NCBI GenBank assembly: GCA_012518815.1
Contig: JAAYRK010000041.1
Location: 1 to 44,433, forward strand
Length of the DNA stretch: 44,433 bases
Origin: Candidatus Epulonipiscium sp.
GTDB taxonomy: Bacteria; Bacillota; Clostridia; Lachnospirales; Defluviitaleaceae
Direction of reading: 5' to 3'
A program made the translations under genes and the position numbers. Below the pieces are notes generated by a model, which saw nothing but the letters and a program-made list of their open reading frames with translations, searched no databases and had not been told where the DNA came from. This document shows positions 9,339 through 16,563 of this stretch, one piece after another (the stretch's first letter is position 1; the number at the start of each line of letters is the position of its first letter).

Positions 9339-9998
9339 TTAAGTAGCTATTAAGTGTTTAATTATTAATAGTACTAGTAAATGTAGAGGATAAAACAAAT
9401 AAAAGAAATACTTATTAATTTTAACCTTAATATTAGTATTAGAAAAAATAAAAGGTATACTTAAAACTGCAAAGCCTTGAATATGACCATAAAAAAGAGG
9501 TTTAAGTAATAGTAAACTTGTAGTTATTATAGCCAAATTCTTTTTTTCTCTAAATACATAAAATAAAATTATAAGAAGAATACCTTCAATACCATAACTA
9601 AAATCAATAAATAAAACTATTGTTATTAGTATCCCAAATATTATCCACTTCTTTTCCCTTAAACAATAAAGAAGAATTAGACCCATTAATAAGGTCGGCA
9701 TTATATTTAATCTACTCCACGAATAATTAAATACAAGAACATATATTGGCTGTGAAACTATAGAAAATAACAATAATCTTAAAGCATACTTTTTTATATT
9801 GCTTGTATATTGAAAACCAACTACAAGGCAATAGGCAAACAAAGGAAAAGAGATTCTGCCAATAATCCTTAATATTATTATCTCTGGGAAAAGCACAGCT
9901 CCAATATGGTCTATTAACATTATAATAGCAGCCAGTAATTTTAAAAAATCAGTATTAAGATTAAATTTAATTTTCTCTAAAGCTTCTTCCTTAGGCAT
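9339..9998 (-). CDS. TraX-family integral membrane protein
   Basis: The 219-residue protein has about seven to eight hydrophobic helices. The N-terminal pattern DFLKLLAAIIMLIDHIGAV, followed by RIIGRISFPLFAYCLVVGF, matches the TraX family as I know it. TraX is the F-plasmid pilin N-acetyltransferase, and chromosomal Firmicute members are common with no proven substrate. The AGGAG ribosome site precedes the ATG by 7 bases. No conjugation genes are nearby, so a transfer role is unlikely. It is likely co-transcribed with manA, and a surface-polymer acetylation role would be only a guess. Confidence 0.85.
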   Translation of the reverse strand: MPKEEALEKIKFNLNTDFLKLLAAIIMLIDHIGAVLFPEIIILRIIGRISFPLFAYCLVVGFQYTSNIKKYALRLLLFSIVSQPIYVLVFNYSWSRLNIMPTLLMGLILLYCLREKKWIIFGILITIVLFIDFSYGIEGILLIILFYVFREKKNLAIITTSLLLLKPLFYGHIQGFAVLSIPFIFSNTNIKVKINKYFFYLFYPLHLLVLLIIKHLIAT

Positions 9999-10043
9999 AA
10001 GATATCTCCTATTTCAAATTATAATAATGCTATTACAAAAAAA

Positions 10044-10083
10044 GGAATATCATTATTATAAATACTAATTGTAATGATATTCC
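10044..10083 (-). terminator. Terminator after the zinc-ribbon gene
   Basis: On the minus strand GGAATATCATTA pairs with TAATGATATTCC over 12 bp, followed by seven T residues. It lies 28 bases after the stop of the zinc-ribbon gene and 46 bases before the TraX-like start. Confidence 0.8.
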
Positions 10084-10110
10084 CCATTATTATAACATAT
10101 TTATTTATTA

Positions 10111-10599
10111 TTACTCATTATATATTATACTAGATTCTTCAGTGTTAGAAGCCTCTGTATCTGTCTCTGTCTCAACTGTTTTATTATCTTCTACTTTTTC
10201 TTCCGAATCATTTTCTGTAGGTTCTGACTCTGCTTCTTTTATTTCAATCTTGGCTCCGCATTTTCCGCAAAAAGCACCATCCCTTGAAATCTCATTACCA
10301 CATTCTTTACATACCACAACATTTTTTACTTCATTTATCTTTTCTTTTAGACTTTCGATAGTATCCATATGTGCCTTTATCTTTTCGCATAATTCACTAA
10401 CTGTACTATCGATTTTTTCATTTTCTTCAAACATCTTGTAACAATGCTTTCCTATCTCAAGATAGAGCTTTTTAATATTTTCTTCTTCAGTACTTATACT
10501 TAAATTAATTTTTGTTACTTCAACCATGTCTCCTGATTTTTTTGCCACATTTTGAGCCATTGACTTAACTTTTTGTGAAAAACCTTGCATAAATGACAT
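10111..10599 (-). CDS. Zinc-ribbon protein with helical N-terminus
   Basis: The 162-residue protein has three parts. Residues about 1-95 are predicted helical with heptad-like spacing (for example the segment around SELCEKIKAHMDTIESLKEK). Residues about 97-117 form a zinc ribbon, CKECGNEI then CGKCGAKIE, with two CxxC pairs. The remaining 45 residues are acidic and Thr/Glu-rich, probably disordered. No signal peptide is seen, so it is probably cytoplasmic. Such proteins are common in Clostridia and function is unknown. It is a single gene with its own terminator; a clear ATCTCCTTTT (complement AAAAGGAGAT) ribosome site supports the start. Confidence 0.75.
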   Translation of the reverse strand: MSFMQGFSQKVKSMAQNVAKKSGDMVEVTKINLSISTEEENIKKLYLEIGKHCYKMFEENEKIDSTVSELCEKIKAHMDTIESLKEKINEVKNVVVCKECGNEISRDGAFCGKCGAKIEIKEAESEPTENDSEEKVEDNKTVETETDTEASNTEESSIIYNE

Positions 10600-10619
10600 T
10601 TTTCATCATCTCCTTTTCA

Positions 10620-11036
10620 AAAGTATTTTTATCATTTTTAAGAGTATATTGTAAGTTTATAAAAACACCGTTATTTTTTCATACAAGTTAAATAAACAGT
10701 TAGTAATTATTATAGCAATATTAATAATTAATTTCCACTATTTAATATTTAATTAACAATTTAAATTTTTTATATATATACAACTAAAAAACTTAAATAC
10801 TTTAATAACTGGGATTTTTCCCTTTTAGTAGATTAGTAATACTTTAGATTATCATCCAGCTGTTATATTAAAATATATAGATAATAAATAAATAGGGCAA
10901 TTAGTGATGAATTGAATTCTTCAAATTATAAATTCAAAAAAAGCATTAATAAATATGAGCATAACACTTTTGAAGAAAAAGAAAGCTATAAAATTTATAA
11001 AAAATAACAGATAGGATTTTGCCTATCTGTTATTTT
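10620..11036. other. Intergenic region with a possible gene remnant
   Basis: About 415 bases without a convincing gene. The plus-strand frame from 10888 to 11007 is open and has protein-like composition (codons for ELNSSNYKFKK and NTFEEKESYKIYKK), but it has no start codon with a ribosome site and follows an in-frame stop. It could be the tail of a decayed gene. The rest is very A+T-rich with no structure I can assign. Confidence 0.3.
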
Positions 11037-11038
11037 TT
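10999..11038. terminator. Strong terminator after the MORN gene
   Basis: A perfect 17-bp stem (core AACAGATAGG with CCTATCTGTT) around the loop ATTTTG has A and T runs on its ends. It overlaps the MORN stop codon, and on plus it would end any transcript of the 10888-11007 frame. Confidence 0.9.
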
Positions 11039-12119
11039 ATTCTCTTACCATTGATCCATTTTCCCAATATCCCGAATAGATTACTTTTCCTTCTTTATCA
11101 TATTTCTTACCTTTCCCATGAGGAACACCATAAGCAAATTCTCCCTCGTACATAACTTCTCCTGTTTCATAATATTCAATTCCTTGTCCATGGGAATAAT
11201 TATCCTTCATTTCACCTTCGTACCAAAGAGTACCATTATTATAGTAACCCCTTCCTTTGCCATTGGCCTTACCCTCTGAAAATTCTCCCATATACATTGT
11301 TAAACCATTTTCATATTGTAGCTTTCCCCTTCTATCGAATAAGCCGTTTTTCCAATAACCTTTATAAAAAACTTTTCCACTTAAATAAAAGGCTGTTCCT
11401 TCACCATCAGGAAGTCCATTTTTAACCTCTCCTTCATAAACCATGTAGCCTATTTCATCATAGAGTATACCTACGCCTGTCATTTCTCCTTCTGTAAAAG
11501 TTCCCTCATACATTATCTTTCCATTATTATAATATCTAATTCCTTCACCATCAGGAAGACCATCTTTTAAATATCCTTCAAAAGCAAGGCTTCCATCATC
11601 ATAATAAAGTCTCTTTTTACCTAAAATACTATTTACTTTATCCTTTTCATTTAGAAACTCGATATTTTTTATCTCCATATCATATATTTTTAATTCACCT
11701 TTATCATTCTCTCTTAAGATTAAGTCAAAAGTATTTTTACGGTCATAATAATCATTCCTATCATGAGATTGAGCTAATAGATCTACCTCGACTTTTATAT
11801 CTTTATTCTTTTTCTCAATAAACCTTATGCTTTCAATTTCATAGCTTAATTCATAAGACGATAAAATTTTAAGAGCATCTCTTAATTCAGGATAATGCAT
11901 AAGATAAATGGGACTTTTTTTGTGAAACAAATCTAAATATGATGAGTAATCCACTTTTTCTAAAGCAGTTACTAAATCTTCTAAGACTTTTCTTGCTTCT
12001 ACTTTTACTATATGATCTAATTCATTTGATATTTCATCTGCCCAAACTAAATTAAAAGTTCCCAGATTTATAATGCTTATAGCTATTAAAATTAAAAACT
12101 TTTTAAAATACTTACTCAT
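11037..12119 (-). CDS. Exported MORN-repeat protein
   Basis: The 360-residue protein starts with a signal peptide (basic MSKYFKK, hydrophobic core to about residue 26, likely cut after VWA). Residues about 30-165 form an alpha/beta domain that I read as possibly NTF2-like. From about 170 to the end there are eight MORN-type repeats of about 23 residues, with cores such as YEGEVKNGLPDGEGTAFY and YEGEFAYGVPHGKGKKY. MORN repeats form an elongated beta sheet used for binding or scaffolding. No lipobox or anchor is visible, so it is probably secreted or wall-associated. AAGGAG supports the ATG. It follows the RNA methyltransferase gene by 26 bases and probably shares its promoter at 13059-13086. 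Confidence 0.85.
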   Translation of the reverse strand: MSKYFKKFLILIAISIINLGTFNLVWADEISNELDHIVKVEARKVLEDLVTALEKVDYSSYLDLFHKKSPIYLMHYPELRDALKILSSYELSYEIESIRFIEKKNKDIKVEVDLLAQSHDRNDYYDRKNTFDLILRENDKGELKIYDMEIKNIEFLNEKDKVNSILGKKRLYYDDGSLAFEGYLKDGLPDGEGIRYYNNGKIMYEGTFTEGEMTGVGILYDEIGYMVYEGEVKNGLPDGEGTAFYLSGKVFYKGYWKNGLFDRRGKLQYENGLTMYMGEFSEGKANGKGRGYYNNGTLWYEGEMKDNYSHGQGIEYYETGEVMYEGEFAYGVPHGKGKKYDKEGKVIYSGYWENGSMVRE

Positions 12120-12145
12120 GATTTTACTCCTTTTCTCTTGTAAAA

Positions 12146-12943
12146 TTAATTTATTTTACTTATTCTTTGTCTTACAACTTCATACATCAATATCCCCGCT
12201 GCTACAGCAGCATTTAATGATTCTGCCTTACCTTGCATTGGTATCTTTAATAGCATATCTGTTTTTTTAGATGTTGAATCTTTAATTCCTTTTGCTTCAT
12301 TTCCAATTAATAAAGCAATAGCCTTATTAAAATTGTATTGATAAGGGTATATATTAGCTTTTAAATGAGCCGACAAAGTTGATACATTATTATCTTTTAA
12401 TTTTTCAATAAGATTATCAATATCCATATCCGTAAATATAGGAAGATGAAAGATAGAACCCATTGTAGAGCGTATAACCTTTGGGTTATATAAATCCACA
12501 CTTCCCTTAGTAATAAAAATAGCATCTACTCCTGCTGCATCAGCAGTCCGTATGATAGTCCCAAGGTTGCCTGGATCTTGAATTTCTTCAAGTATAATAA
12601 AGAATCCTTCTTTAATAGATAAAACATCATTTAATGAAAACATCTTTTGTTTACATACAGCCAAAACTCCTTGGGGAGTAACGGTGTCAGAAATAGTATT
12701 AAATAACTTATCACTAACTTCTATAATGTTGTTTTTGTTTATTTGAATCTTGTTTAAAAACAAGGCATTTTCTTTAATAAATGAATTTGAAACAAAAACA
12801 TGTACAATTTCCCAATCATTTGGAATTTCTTCAATTATCTTTATTCCTTCTACCACAAACAGCTTCTCTTTCATCCTATTTTTTCTATTCTTTTGTAAAG
12901 CAAGAAGCCATTTAATATGCTTGTTTTGAATGCTTTCTATCAT
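12146..12943 (-). CDS. SpoU/TrmH-family RNA 2'-O-methyltransferase
   Basis: The 265-residue protein has an N-terminal substrate-binding part, with EGIKIIEEI typical of RlmB/YsgA-type enzymes. The C-terminal SPOUT knot domain shows motif 1 QDPGNLGTIIRTADAAGVD, motif 2 LLIGNEAKGI, and motif 3 KIPMQGKAESLNAAVAAGIL. These enzymes methylate a ribose 2'-OH in rRNA or tRNA using S-adenosylmethionine through the trefoil knot. The exact target base is unknown; the nearest well-known relative is B. subtilis YsgA. The ribosome site is weak. The promoter at 13059-13086 is strong. Confidence 0.9.
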   Translation of the reverse strand: MIESIQNKHIKWLLALQKNRKNRMKEKLFVVEGIKIIEEIPNDWEIVHVFVSNSFIKENALFLNKIQINKNNIIEVSDKLFNTISDTVTPQGVLAVCKQKMFSLNDVLSIKEGFFIILEEIQDPGNLGTIIRTADAAGVDAIFITKGSVDLYNPKVIRSTMGSIFHLPIFTDMDIDNLIEKLKDNNVSTLSAHLKANIYPYQYNFNKAIALLIGNEAKGIKDSTSKKTDMLLKIPMQGKAESLNAAVAAGILMYEVVRQRISKIN

Positions 12944-13058
12944 AGGTACACTTCTTTCAACTTACTAATCTTAATATAATCTTTTAAATTATTAACCACT
13001 TATTATAAAATAATTCTATTTTAATAACAATTTTTTCTAATAGCTATAAATCTTAAAT

Positions 13059-13086
13059 ATTATAACACAATTAATTAAAAAGTCAA
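13059..13086 (-). promoter_or_regulatory. Strong sigma-A promoter of the RNA methyltransferase-MORN pair
   Basis: On minus: TTGACT (13086-13081), 16-base spacer, perfect TATAAT (13064-13059), with an extended TGT before the -10. Transcription would start near 13052, leaving a leader of about 110 bases before 12943. The 12944-13200 stretch otherwise shows no gene or structure. Confidence 0.72.
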
Positions 13087-13200
13087 AAATGAATACTATT
13101 ATTAAATGAAGCTTAATTATCTATAAAAGAATATAATTAATAAATTATTGATAATTTCTTTTATATATCGACACGATTAATTCAAAAATTTTATATTAAC

Positions 13201-13275
13201 ATGTAATGAAATAGTAGTGAAATGTAATGAAAAAACATTTTTTTATCTTTTGTTACATTTAACTACCATTACATT
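13201..13275. promoter_or_regulatory. Inverted-repeat array, candidate LytTR regulator site upstream of agrB
   Basis: The 9-mer ATGTAATGA occurs at 13201-13209 and 13222-13230, a 21-bp period. Two inverted relatives follow: GTTACATTT (13252-13260) and CATTACATT (13267-13275). The arms also pair as a 20-bp interrupted stem: TGTAATG with CATTACA, GTAGT with ACTAC, AAATGTAA with TTACATTT. Known LytTR regulators such as AgrA bind pairs of 9-bp direct repeats separated by 12 bp, which is this geometry. The array ends six bases before the possible -35 of agrB. That the LytTR regulator at 15323-16051 binds here is inference. Confidence 0.55.
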
Positions 13276-13280
13276 GCATT

Positions 13281-13312
13281 TTGAGCACAAATTTAACACT
13301 ATATGCTACAAT
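13281..13312 (+). promoter_or_regulatory. Possible activator-dependent promoter of agrBD
   Basis: TTGAGC (13281-13286) and TACAAT (13307-13312) are separated by 20 bases, longer than the ideal 17. Overlong spacers are known for AgrA-activated promoters in Staphylococcus, so the arrangement fits activation from the adjacent repeats. Alone it would be weak. Confidence 0.35.
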
Positions 13313-13343
13313 TACCATAGAAAAAACGAAAGTCGTGATGATA

Positions 13344-13913
13344 ATGTCATTGGATTATCTTATAAACCTATTTGCCTATAAGATTTATAAAGAAAAGATA
13401 TTATCCCACAGCGATATACGTAAAATGAGATATGGCATGACTGTCATATCTCATGAAATGATAAAAATTATACTTCTTTTTATTAGTTTTAAACTAATTG
13501 CTTATCTTGATTTGTTTTTATTCTCATTTTTTATATTAATGTCTATCAGAACTTTTTCAGGAGGATTACATTTTGAAAGCTCTTTAATTTGTTTTATTTT
13601 TTCTTTTGCTTTCTTTCTATTAACAGTTGTTATATTACCAAATTTATTTCCTGTTAGTTTTTATCCAGGGTTAATAATAGGGCTAGGCGGTGTCCTCATC
13701 CTCTCCCTAAATTCCCCAAGGCCATCGGCTTTACGCCCTATTATTAATAATAAAAGAAGACAAATCCTAAAATTCTTATCTTTTCTATCATCATTAATTT
13801 GGCTAGTAATTCTACTGATATTTATAAAAAACCCATTATTTTTTGCCTGTGGTATATGGACAATATGTCTACAGGCAATCCAATTATTATTAGGAAAGGA
13901 GGAGAAAATATGA
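13344..13913 (+). CDS. agrB: AgrB-like peptide-processing membrane protease
   Basis: AgrB cuts the C-terminal tail of the AgrD precursor and helps close the ring of the autoinducing peptide. The 189-residue protein has about six hydrophobic segments. The catalytic pair is visible in SGGLHFESSLIC: His76 and Cys83, seven residues apart as in known AgrB proteins. The open frame begins at a TTG (13281) inside the promoter region. MSLDYLINLF from the ATG at 13344 looks like a natural AgrB N-terminus, with ATG 13338 the alternative; the ribosome site is weak for either. Its TGA overlaps the agrD ATG (ATGA), so translation is coupled. It is likely regulated by the repeats at 13201-13275. Confidence 0.9.
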   Translation: MSLDYLINLFAYKIYKEKILSHSDIRKMRYGMTVISHEMIKIILLFISFKLIAYLDLFLFSFFILMSIRTFSGGLHFESSLICFIFSFAFFLLTVVILPNLFPVSFYPGLIIGLGGVLILSLNSPRPSALRPIINNKRRQILKFLSFLSSLIWLVILLIFIKNPLFFACGIWTICLQAIQLLLGKEEKI

Positions 13914-14050
13914 AAAAATCCTTACTATCTTCTAGTTCAATTTTATTCTCATTTGCATCCTTTTTCGTAATTGCTGCTGGTATACTTGTTCGTTCAGGAT
14001 CAATCTTACTGTGGGGAGAACCTAAATGCCCTAAAAGCTTATTAAAATAA
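13910..14050 (+). CDS. agrD: AgrD-like autoinducer peptide precursor with Ser at the ring position
   Basis: A 46-residue precursor with an excellent ribosome site (AAAGGAGG, 13895-13902, 7 bases from the ATG). It has a basic start (MKKS), an amphipathic/hydrophobic leader, a core RSGSILLW, and the tail GEPKCPKSLLK. The tail matches the conserved AgrD recognition region (E-P-x-x-P-K-S-L). Aligned on that tail with the C. perfringens precursor as I remember it (CLWFT then HQPEEPKSL), Ser31-Ile-Leu-Leu-Trp35 takes the place of the five-residue thiolactone ring. The only Cys is at position 40, inside the discarded tail. A lactone ring closed through Ser31 is therefore predicted. Its last 9 bases overlap the end of the kinase gene on the other strand. 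Confidence 0.88.
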   Translation: MKKSLLSSSSILFSFASFFVIAAGILVRSGSILLWGEPKCPKSLLK

Positions 14051-15304
14051 GACTTTAAAAATTGTATATTTGTCCCTAAAGGAAAGCTCTATGGTGGCAT
14101 TATTTTTGTTAACAATACGTTTAACATTATAAAGGCCATAACCACGGTGCTTTCCTTTTTTGGTTGAAAAGCCTTTTTGAAAAATATTCTCAATATTTTT
14201 CAGTTCAATAGCTTCTCCTGAATTTTTAACTTCGATTATCTTCTTTTTTCCCTCTTCACCTAAAGTTAATAAAACCTCTCTTTCTAATTTTACATCAATT
14301 TTTTCAGCAGCCTCGATAGCATTATCAAGCAAATTCCCTAAAATATCTACTAATTCATAATCCTCTATGGGATAATGAGGAATTCTATTAACAATATCAA
14401 GTCTAAAAACTATGTTTTTTGATTCTGCCAAAGCCCTCTTACTATAAATAATTGCACTTAGCACTGGCTCTCTTATAGCTAAAATTTTATCTAAAACTTT
14501 AAAATCCTTAATTAATCCTTTTAGATATTCTCTTATTTTATCTTTACATATATCTGAATCATCCAATTCAGTCAATCCGTAAATTGCATTAAGATGATTA
14601 GCATAATCATGTTGTTTTCTTCTGGCTTCTTCTATTAATTCAGTAAAAAATGGCATATATCTTTCATGAATATATATTACCTGTTCTTGTTGTTTTAATA
14701 TAATTGTCTGATAAAGTACGTAGAAATTCATTATAATCCAAATAACAATAAATGGTAAGCTAAAAGAATTATAACTCCAGATATAGCCTTTGTTATTTTG
14801 CCAGAAATATTGAAATATTATTACCATAAAAACAATGTTAAAAAAAACTAGTAAAAAAACTTTGTAACTAGCGTCTAAAATATTTTTAATTCTCATTAAA
14901 GGAGTGAATTTTCCTATAATAATACAACAAATTGTTGAGATAGTATTAATGATTAATCCATTAATAAAGCTATAATTAAGCTCCTTGTATAATAAGGTTA
15001 AAATGTATGTTCCAACCATTTGAATTCCAATGATTATTCCAAAGGCAATAAAAAAATTAAAAATCATATCTTTAAATGAGATTTTAAAAAACAGAATAAA
15101 AAGTACAATAATAGCTATATAATTTACAATAAAGGCATTTTTTATTTCAAAGATATTTAATAATATAGATATTAAAGATACTGTAATAATTCCAATGGCC
15201 TTTCTTAATGACTTATTCTTAAATCTTTCGTCTATACTATTCCAAACTACTACAAAGCAAAACATTTCCATAAGAGAAAGTATAAACATCTCATATAATT
15301 TCAT
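14042..15304 (-). CDS. agrC: AgrC-like sensor histidine kinase (GHKL type)
   Basis: The 420-residue protein has about six transmembrane helices in residues 1-205, then a cytoplasmic kinase. The phosphoacceptor box is QHDYANHLNAIYGL with His232. The ATPase domain has the N box NLLDNAIEAAE (about 324-334) and the glycine box FSTKKGKHRGYGLYNVKRIV (about 379-398). This layout, without HAMP or PAS, is typical of AgrC peptide receptors. It is next to agrBD and precedes no other kinase target than the LytTR gene 18 bases upstream, so it is the likely receptor for the AgrD peptide (inference). GGGTGG supports the ATG. Unlike the classic agrBDCA operon, it faces agrBD tail to tail. Confidence 0.88.
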   Translation of the reverse strand: MKLYEMFILSLMEMFCFVVVWNSIDERFKNKSLRKAIGIITVSLISILLNIFEIKNAFIVNYIAIIVLFILFFKISFKDMIFNFFIAFGIIIGIQMVGTYILTLLYKELNYSFINGLIINTISTICCIIIGKFTPLMRIKNILDASYKVFLLVFFNIVFMVIIFQYFWQNNKGYIWSYNSFSLPFIVIWIIMNFYVLYQTIILKQQEQVIYIHERYMPFFTELIEEARRKQHDYANHLNAIYGLTELDDSDICKDKIREYLKGLIKDFKVLDKILAIREPVLSAIIYSKRALAESKNIVFRLDIVNRIPHYPIEDYELVDILGNLLDNAIEAAEKIDVKLEREVLLTLGEEGKKKIIEVKNSGEAIELKNIENIFQKGFSTKKGKHRGYGLYNVKRIVNKNNATIELSFRDKYTIFKVLF

Positions 15305-15322
15305 TTAATCCACCCACTCATG

Positions 15323-16051
15323 TTAATTAGTTTTTTCAATAAAATTATGTTTATAAGTATTGCCAACAAATGCAGGTATATCGTAATCGTCAAAAAATAT
15401 TGTCCACGAATTACGCTCTCTTTTGTCTATCTCTCTTATTTTATTAATATTAACAATATAAGACTTATGAGTTTGCATAAAGTAAGACTTTGGCAAGATA
15501 CTTAACATCTTATTCATATTATAATTACTAATTTCATATTCTTTGTTCTTTGTATGTATTAAGCAATTTCTTCCCCGGGATTCTATAAATAATATCTCAT
15601 CAACATAAATTCTTAGTATACAGCTTTTAAGCTTAAACCTAATTTCTTCTCTATTTTTTATAAAATTTTTCTTGGAGTTTGCTACGGCTCTTGTCAACTT
15701 ATTTACCACATCTATTATTTCTTTCTTTTCATAGGGTTTTACAATAAAATCATAACAATGAATTTTTTTAAATGCATCTAATAATAAATAACCATGGGTA
15801 GTAATAAAAACAATATGTCTAAACTCATATTTTGGTAGTTTTCTAATCTTTTCTGCTAACTTTAAACCTGATATATCAGGAAGCTCTATATCCATTAAAA
15901 ATAAGTCAATATCATTATTCTTTATAATATCTATAGCAGTTGAACCTTTTTCTGCCTCATATATTTTTATTCCTTTAATATTATTACTAATAATCTGTAC
16001 TAATCTTTGTCTTTCATAATCATTATCTTCAACTACTAACACCCGTACCAT
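15323..16051 (-). CDS. agrA: AgrA-like response regulator with LytTR DNA-binding domain
   Basis: The 242-residue protein has a receiver domain (about 1-120) with acidic pocket Glu8-Asp9, phosphoacceptor Asp54 (LFLMDIELPDISG) and Lys105 (DFIVKPY). The C-terminal LytTR domain (about 138-238) contains FIESRGRNCLIHT and FMQTHKSYIVNINKI. LytTR regulators bind paired direct repeats about two helical turns apart and usually activate. The open frame begins at the ATG at 16066, but GGGGGA there is well placed as ribosome site for the ATG at 16051. It is the first gene of the agrA-agrC pair. Its likely target is the repeat array at 13201-13275. Confidence 0.9.
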   Translation of the reverse strand: MVRVLVVEDNDYERQRLVQIISNNIKGIKIYEAEKGSTAIDIIKNNDIDLFLMDIELPDISGLKLAEKIRKLPKYEFRHIVFITTHGYLLLDAFKKIHCYDFIVKPYEKKEIIDVVNKLTRAVANSKKNFIKNREEIRFKLKSCILRIYVDEILFIESRGRNCLIHTKNKEYEISNYNMNKMLSILPKSYFMQTHKSYIVNINKIREIDKRERNSWTIFFDDYDIPAFVGNTYKHNFIEKTN

Positions 16052-16185
16052 ATATTTGTCCCCCATGATATATGATTTTCCAATACAATATTACCATTAA
16101 TTGCATTTCAATACAAGAATTATGTATATTTTTGTATAAAAATCTAGATAGAGCAGTATTTTATTATATTTATCTAATTGTTTTC

Positions 16186-16223
16186 AAAAAAAAAGGCAGA
16201 GAAATAAAATTTATTTCTCTACC
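16186..16223 (-). terminator. Terminator after rubredoxin
   Basis: On minus GGTAGAGAAATAAA pairs with TTTATTTCTCTGCC (one G-T pair), followed by nine T residues. It begins 13 bases after the rubredoxin stop and also separates it from the agrA promoter region. Confidence 0.85.
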
Positions 16224-16236
16224 TTTTTATTAATCA

Positions 16237-16395
16237 TTATTGCTCTTCAAACTCATCCTTACCTACACCACAAACTGGACATACCCAATCATCAGGAAGA
16301 TCTTCAAAAGCTGTTCCAGGAGCTATTCCGTTATCAGGATCTCCTTCATTAGGATCATAAACATAACCGCATACTAAACATACCCATTGATTCAT
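16237..16395 (-). CDS. Rubredoxin
   Basis: A 52-residue protein with one Fe(Cys)4 site. The two ligand pairs are clear: [18 protein letters not shown] (residues 6-23) and [15 protein letters not shown] (35-49), spaced as in classic clostridial rubredoxins. It transfers single electrons, for example to rubrerythrin or oxygen-detoxifying flavoproteins in anaerobes. A GAAGGGAG ribosome site lies 7 bases before the ATG. It forms a single-gene unit between the hairpin at 16422-16447 and the terminator at 16186-16223. No partner gene is adjacent. Confidence 0.95.
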   Translation of the reverse strand: MNQWVCLVCGYVYDPNEGDPDNGIAPGTAFEDLPDDWVCPVCGVGKDEFEEQ

Positions 16396-16421
16396 AATAT
16401 TTCTCCCTTCATAATTATATC

Positions 16422-16447
16422 AAAAGCAACTGTAACGTTGCTTTTTT
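16422..16447 (-). terminator. Hairpin between pyk and rubredoxin, probable terminator
   Basis: A 9-bp stem (AAAAGCAAC with GTTGCTTTT) around TGTAAC lies about 118 bases after the pyk stop and 27 bases before the rubredoxin ATG. On the minus strand it has only a short T run, then TATAAT, so termination may be partial. Confidence 0.5.
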
Positions 16448-16563
16448 ATAGAGTATTTAAATCTTATGTCTTAATATCGGTAAAATACATGAATATTCGA
16501 AAAACTAGAGTATGAATATTATACCACTTGTATATTAGTAATGCAATAATTGTTAAATACTAG

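Noticed and set aside
9339-9998. Conjugation module suggested by the TraX-like protein
   Set aside because: No relaxase, coupling protein, type IV secretion gene or attachment site is nearby; chromosomal TraX relatives are common in Firmicutes.
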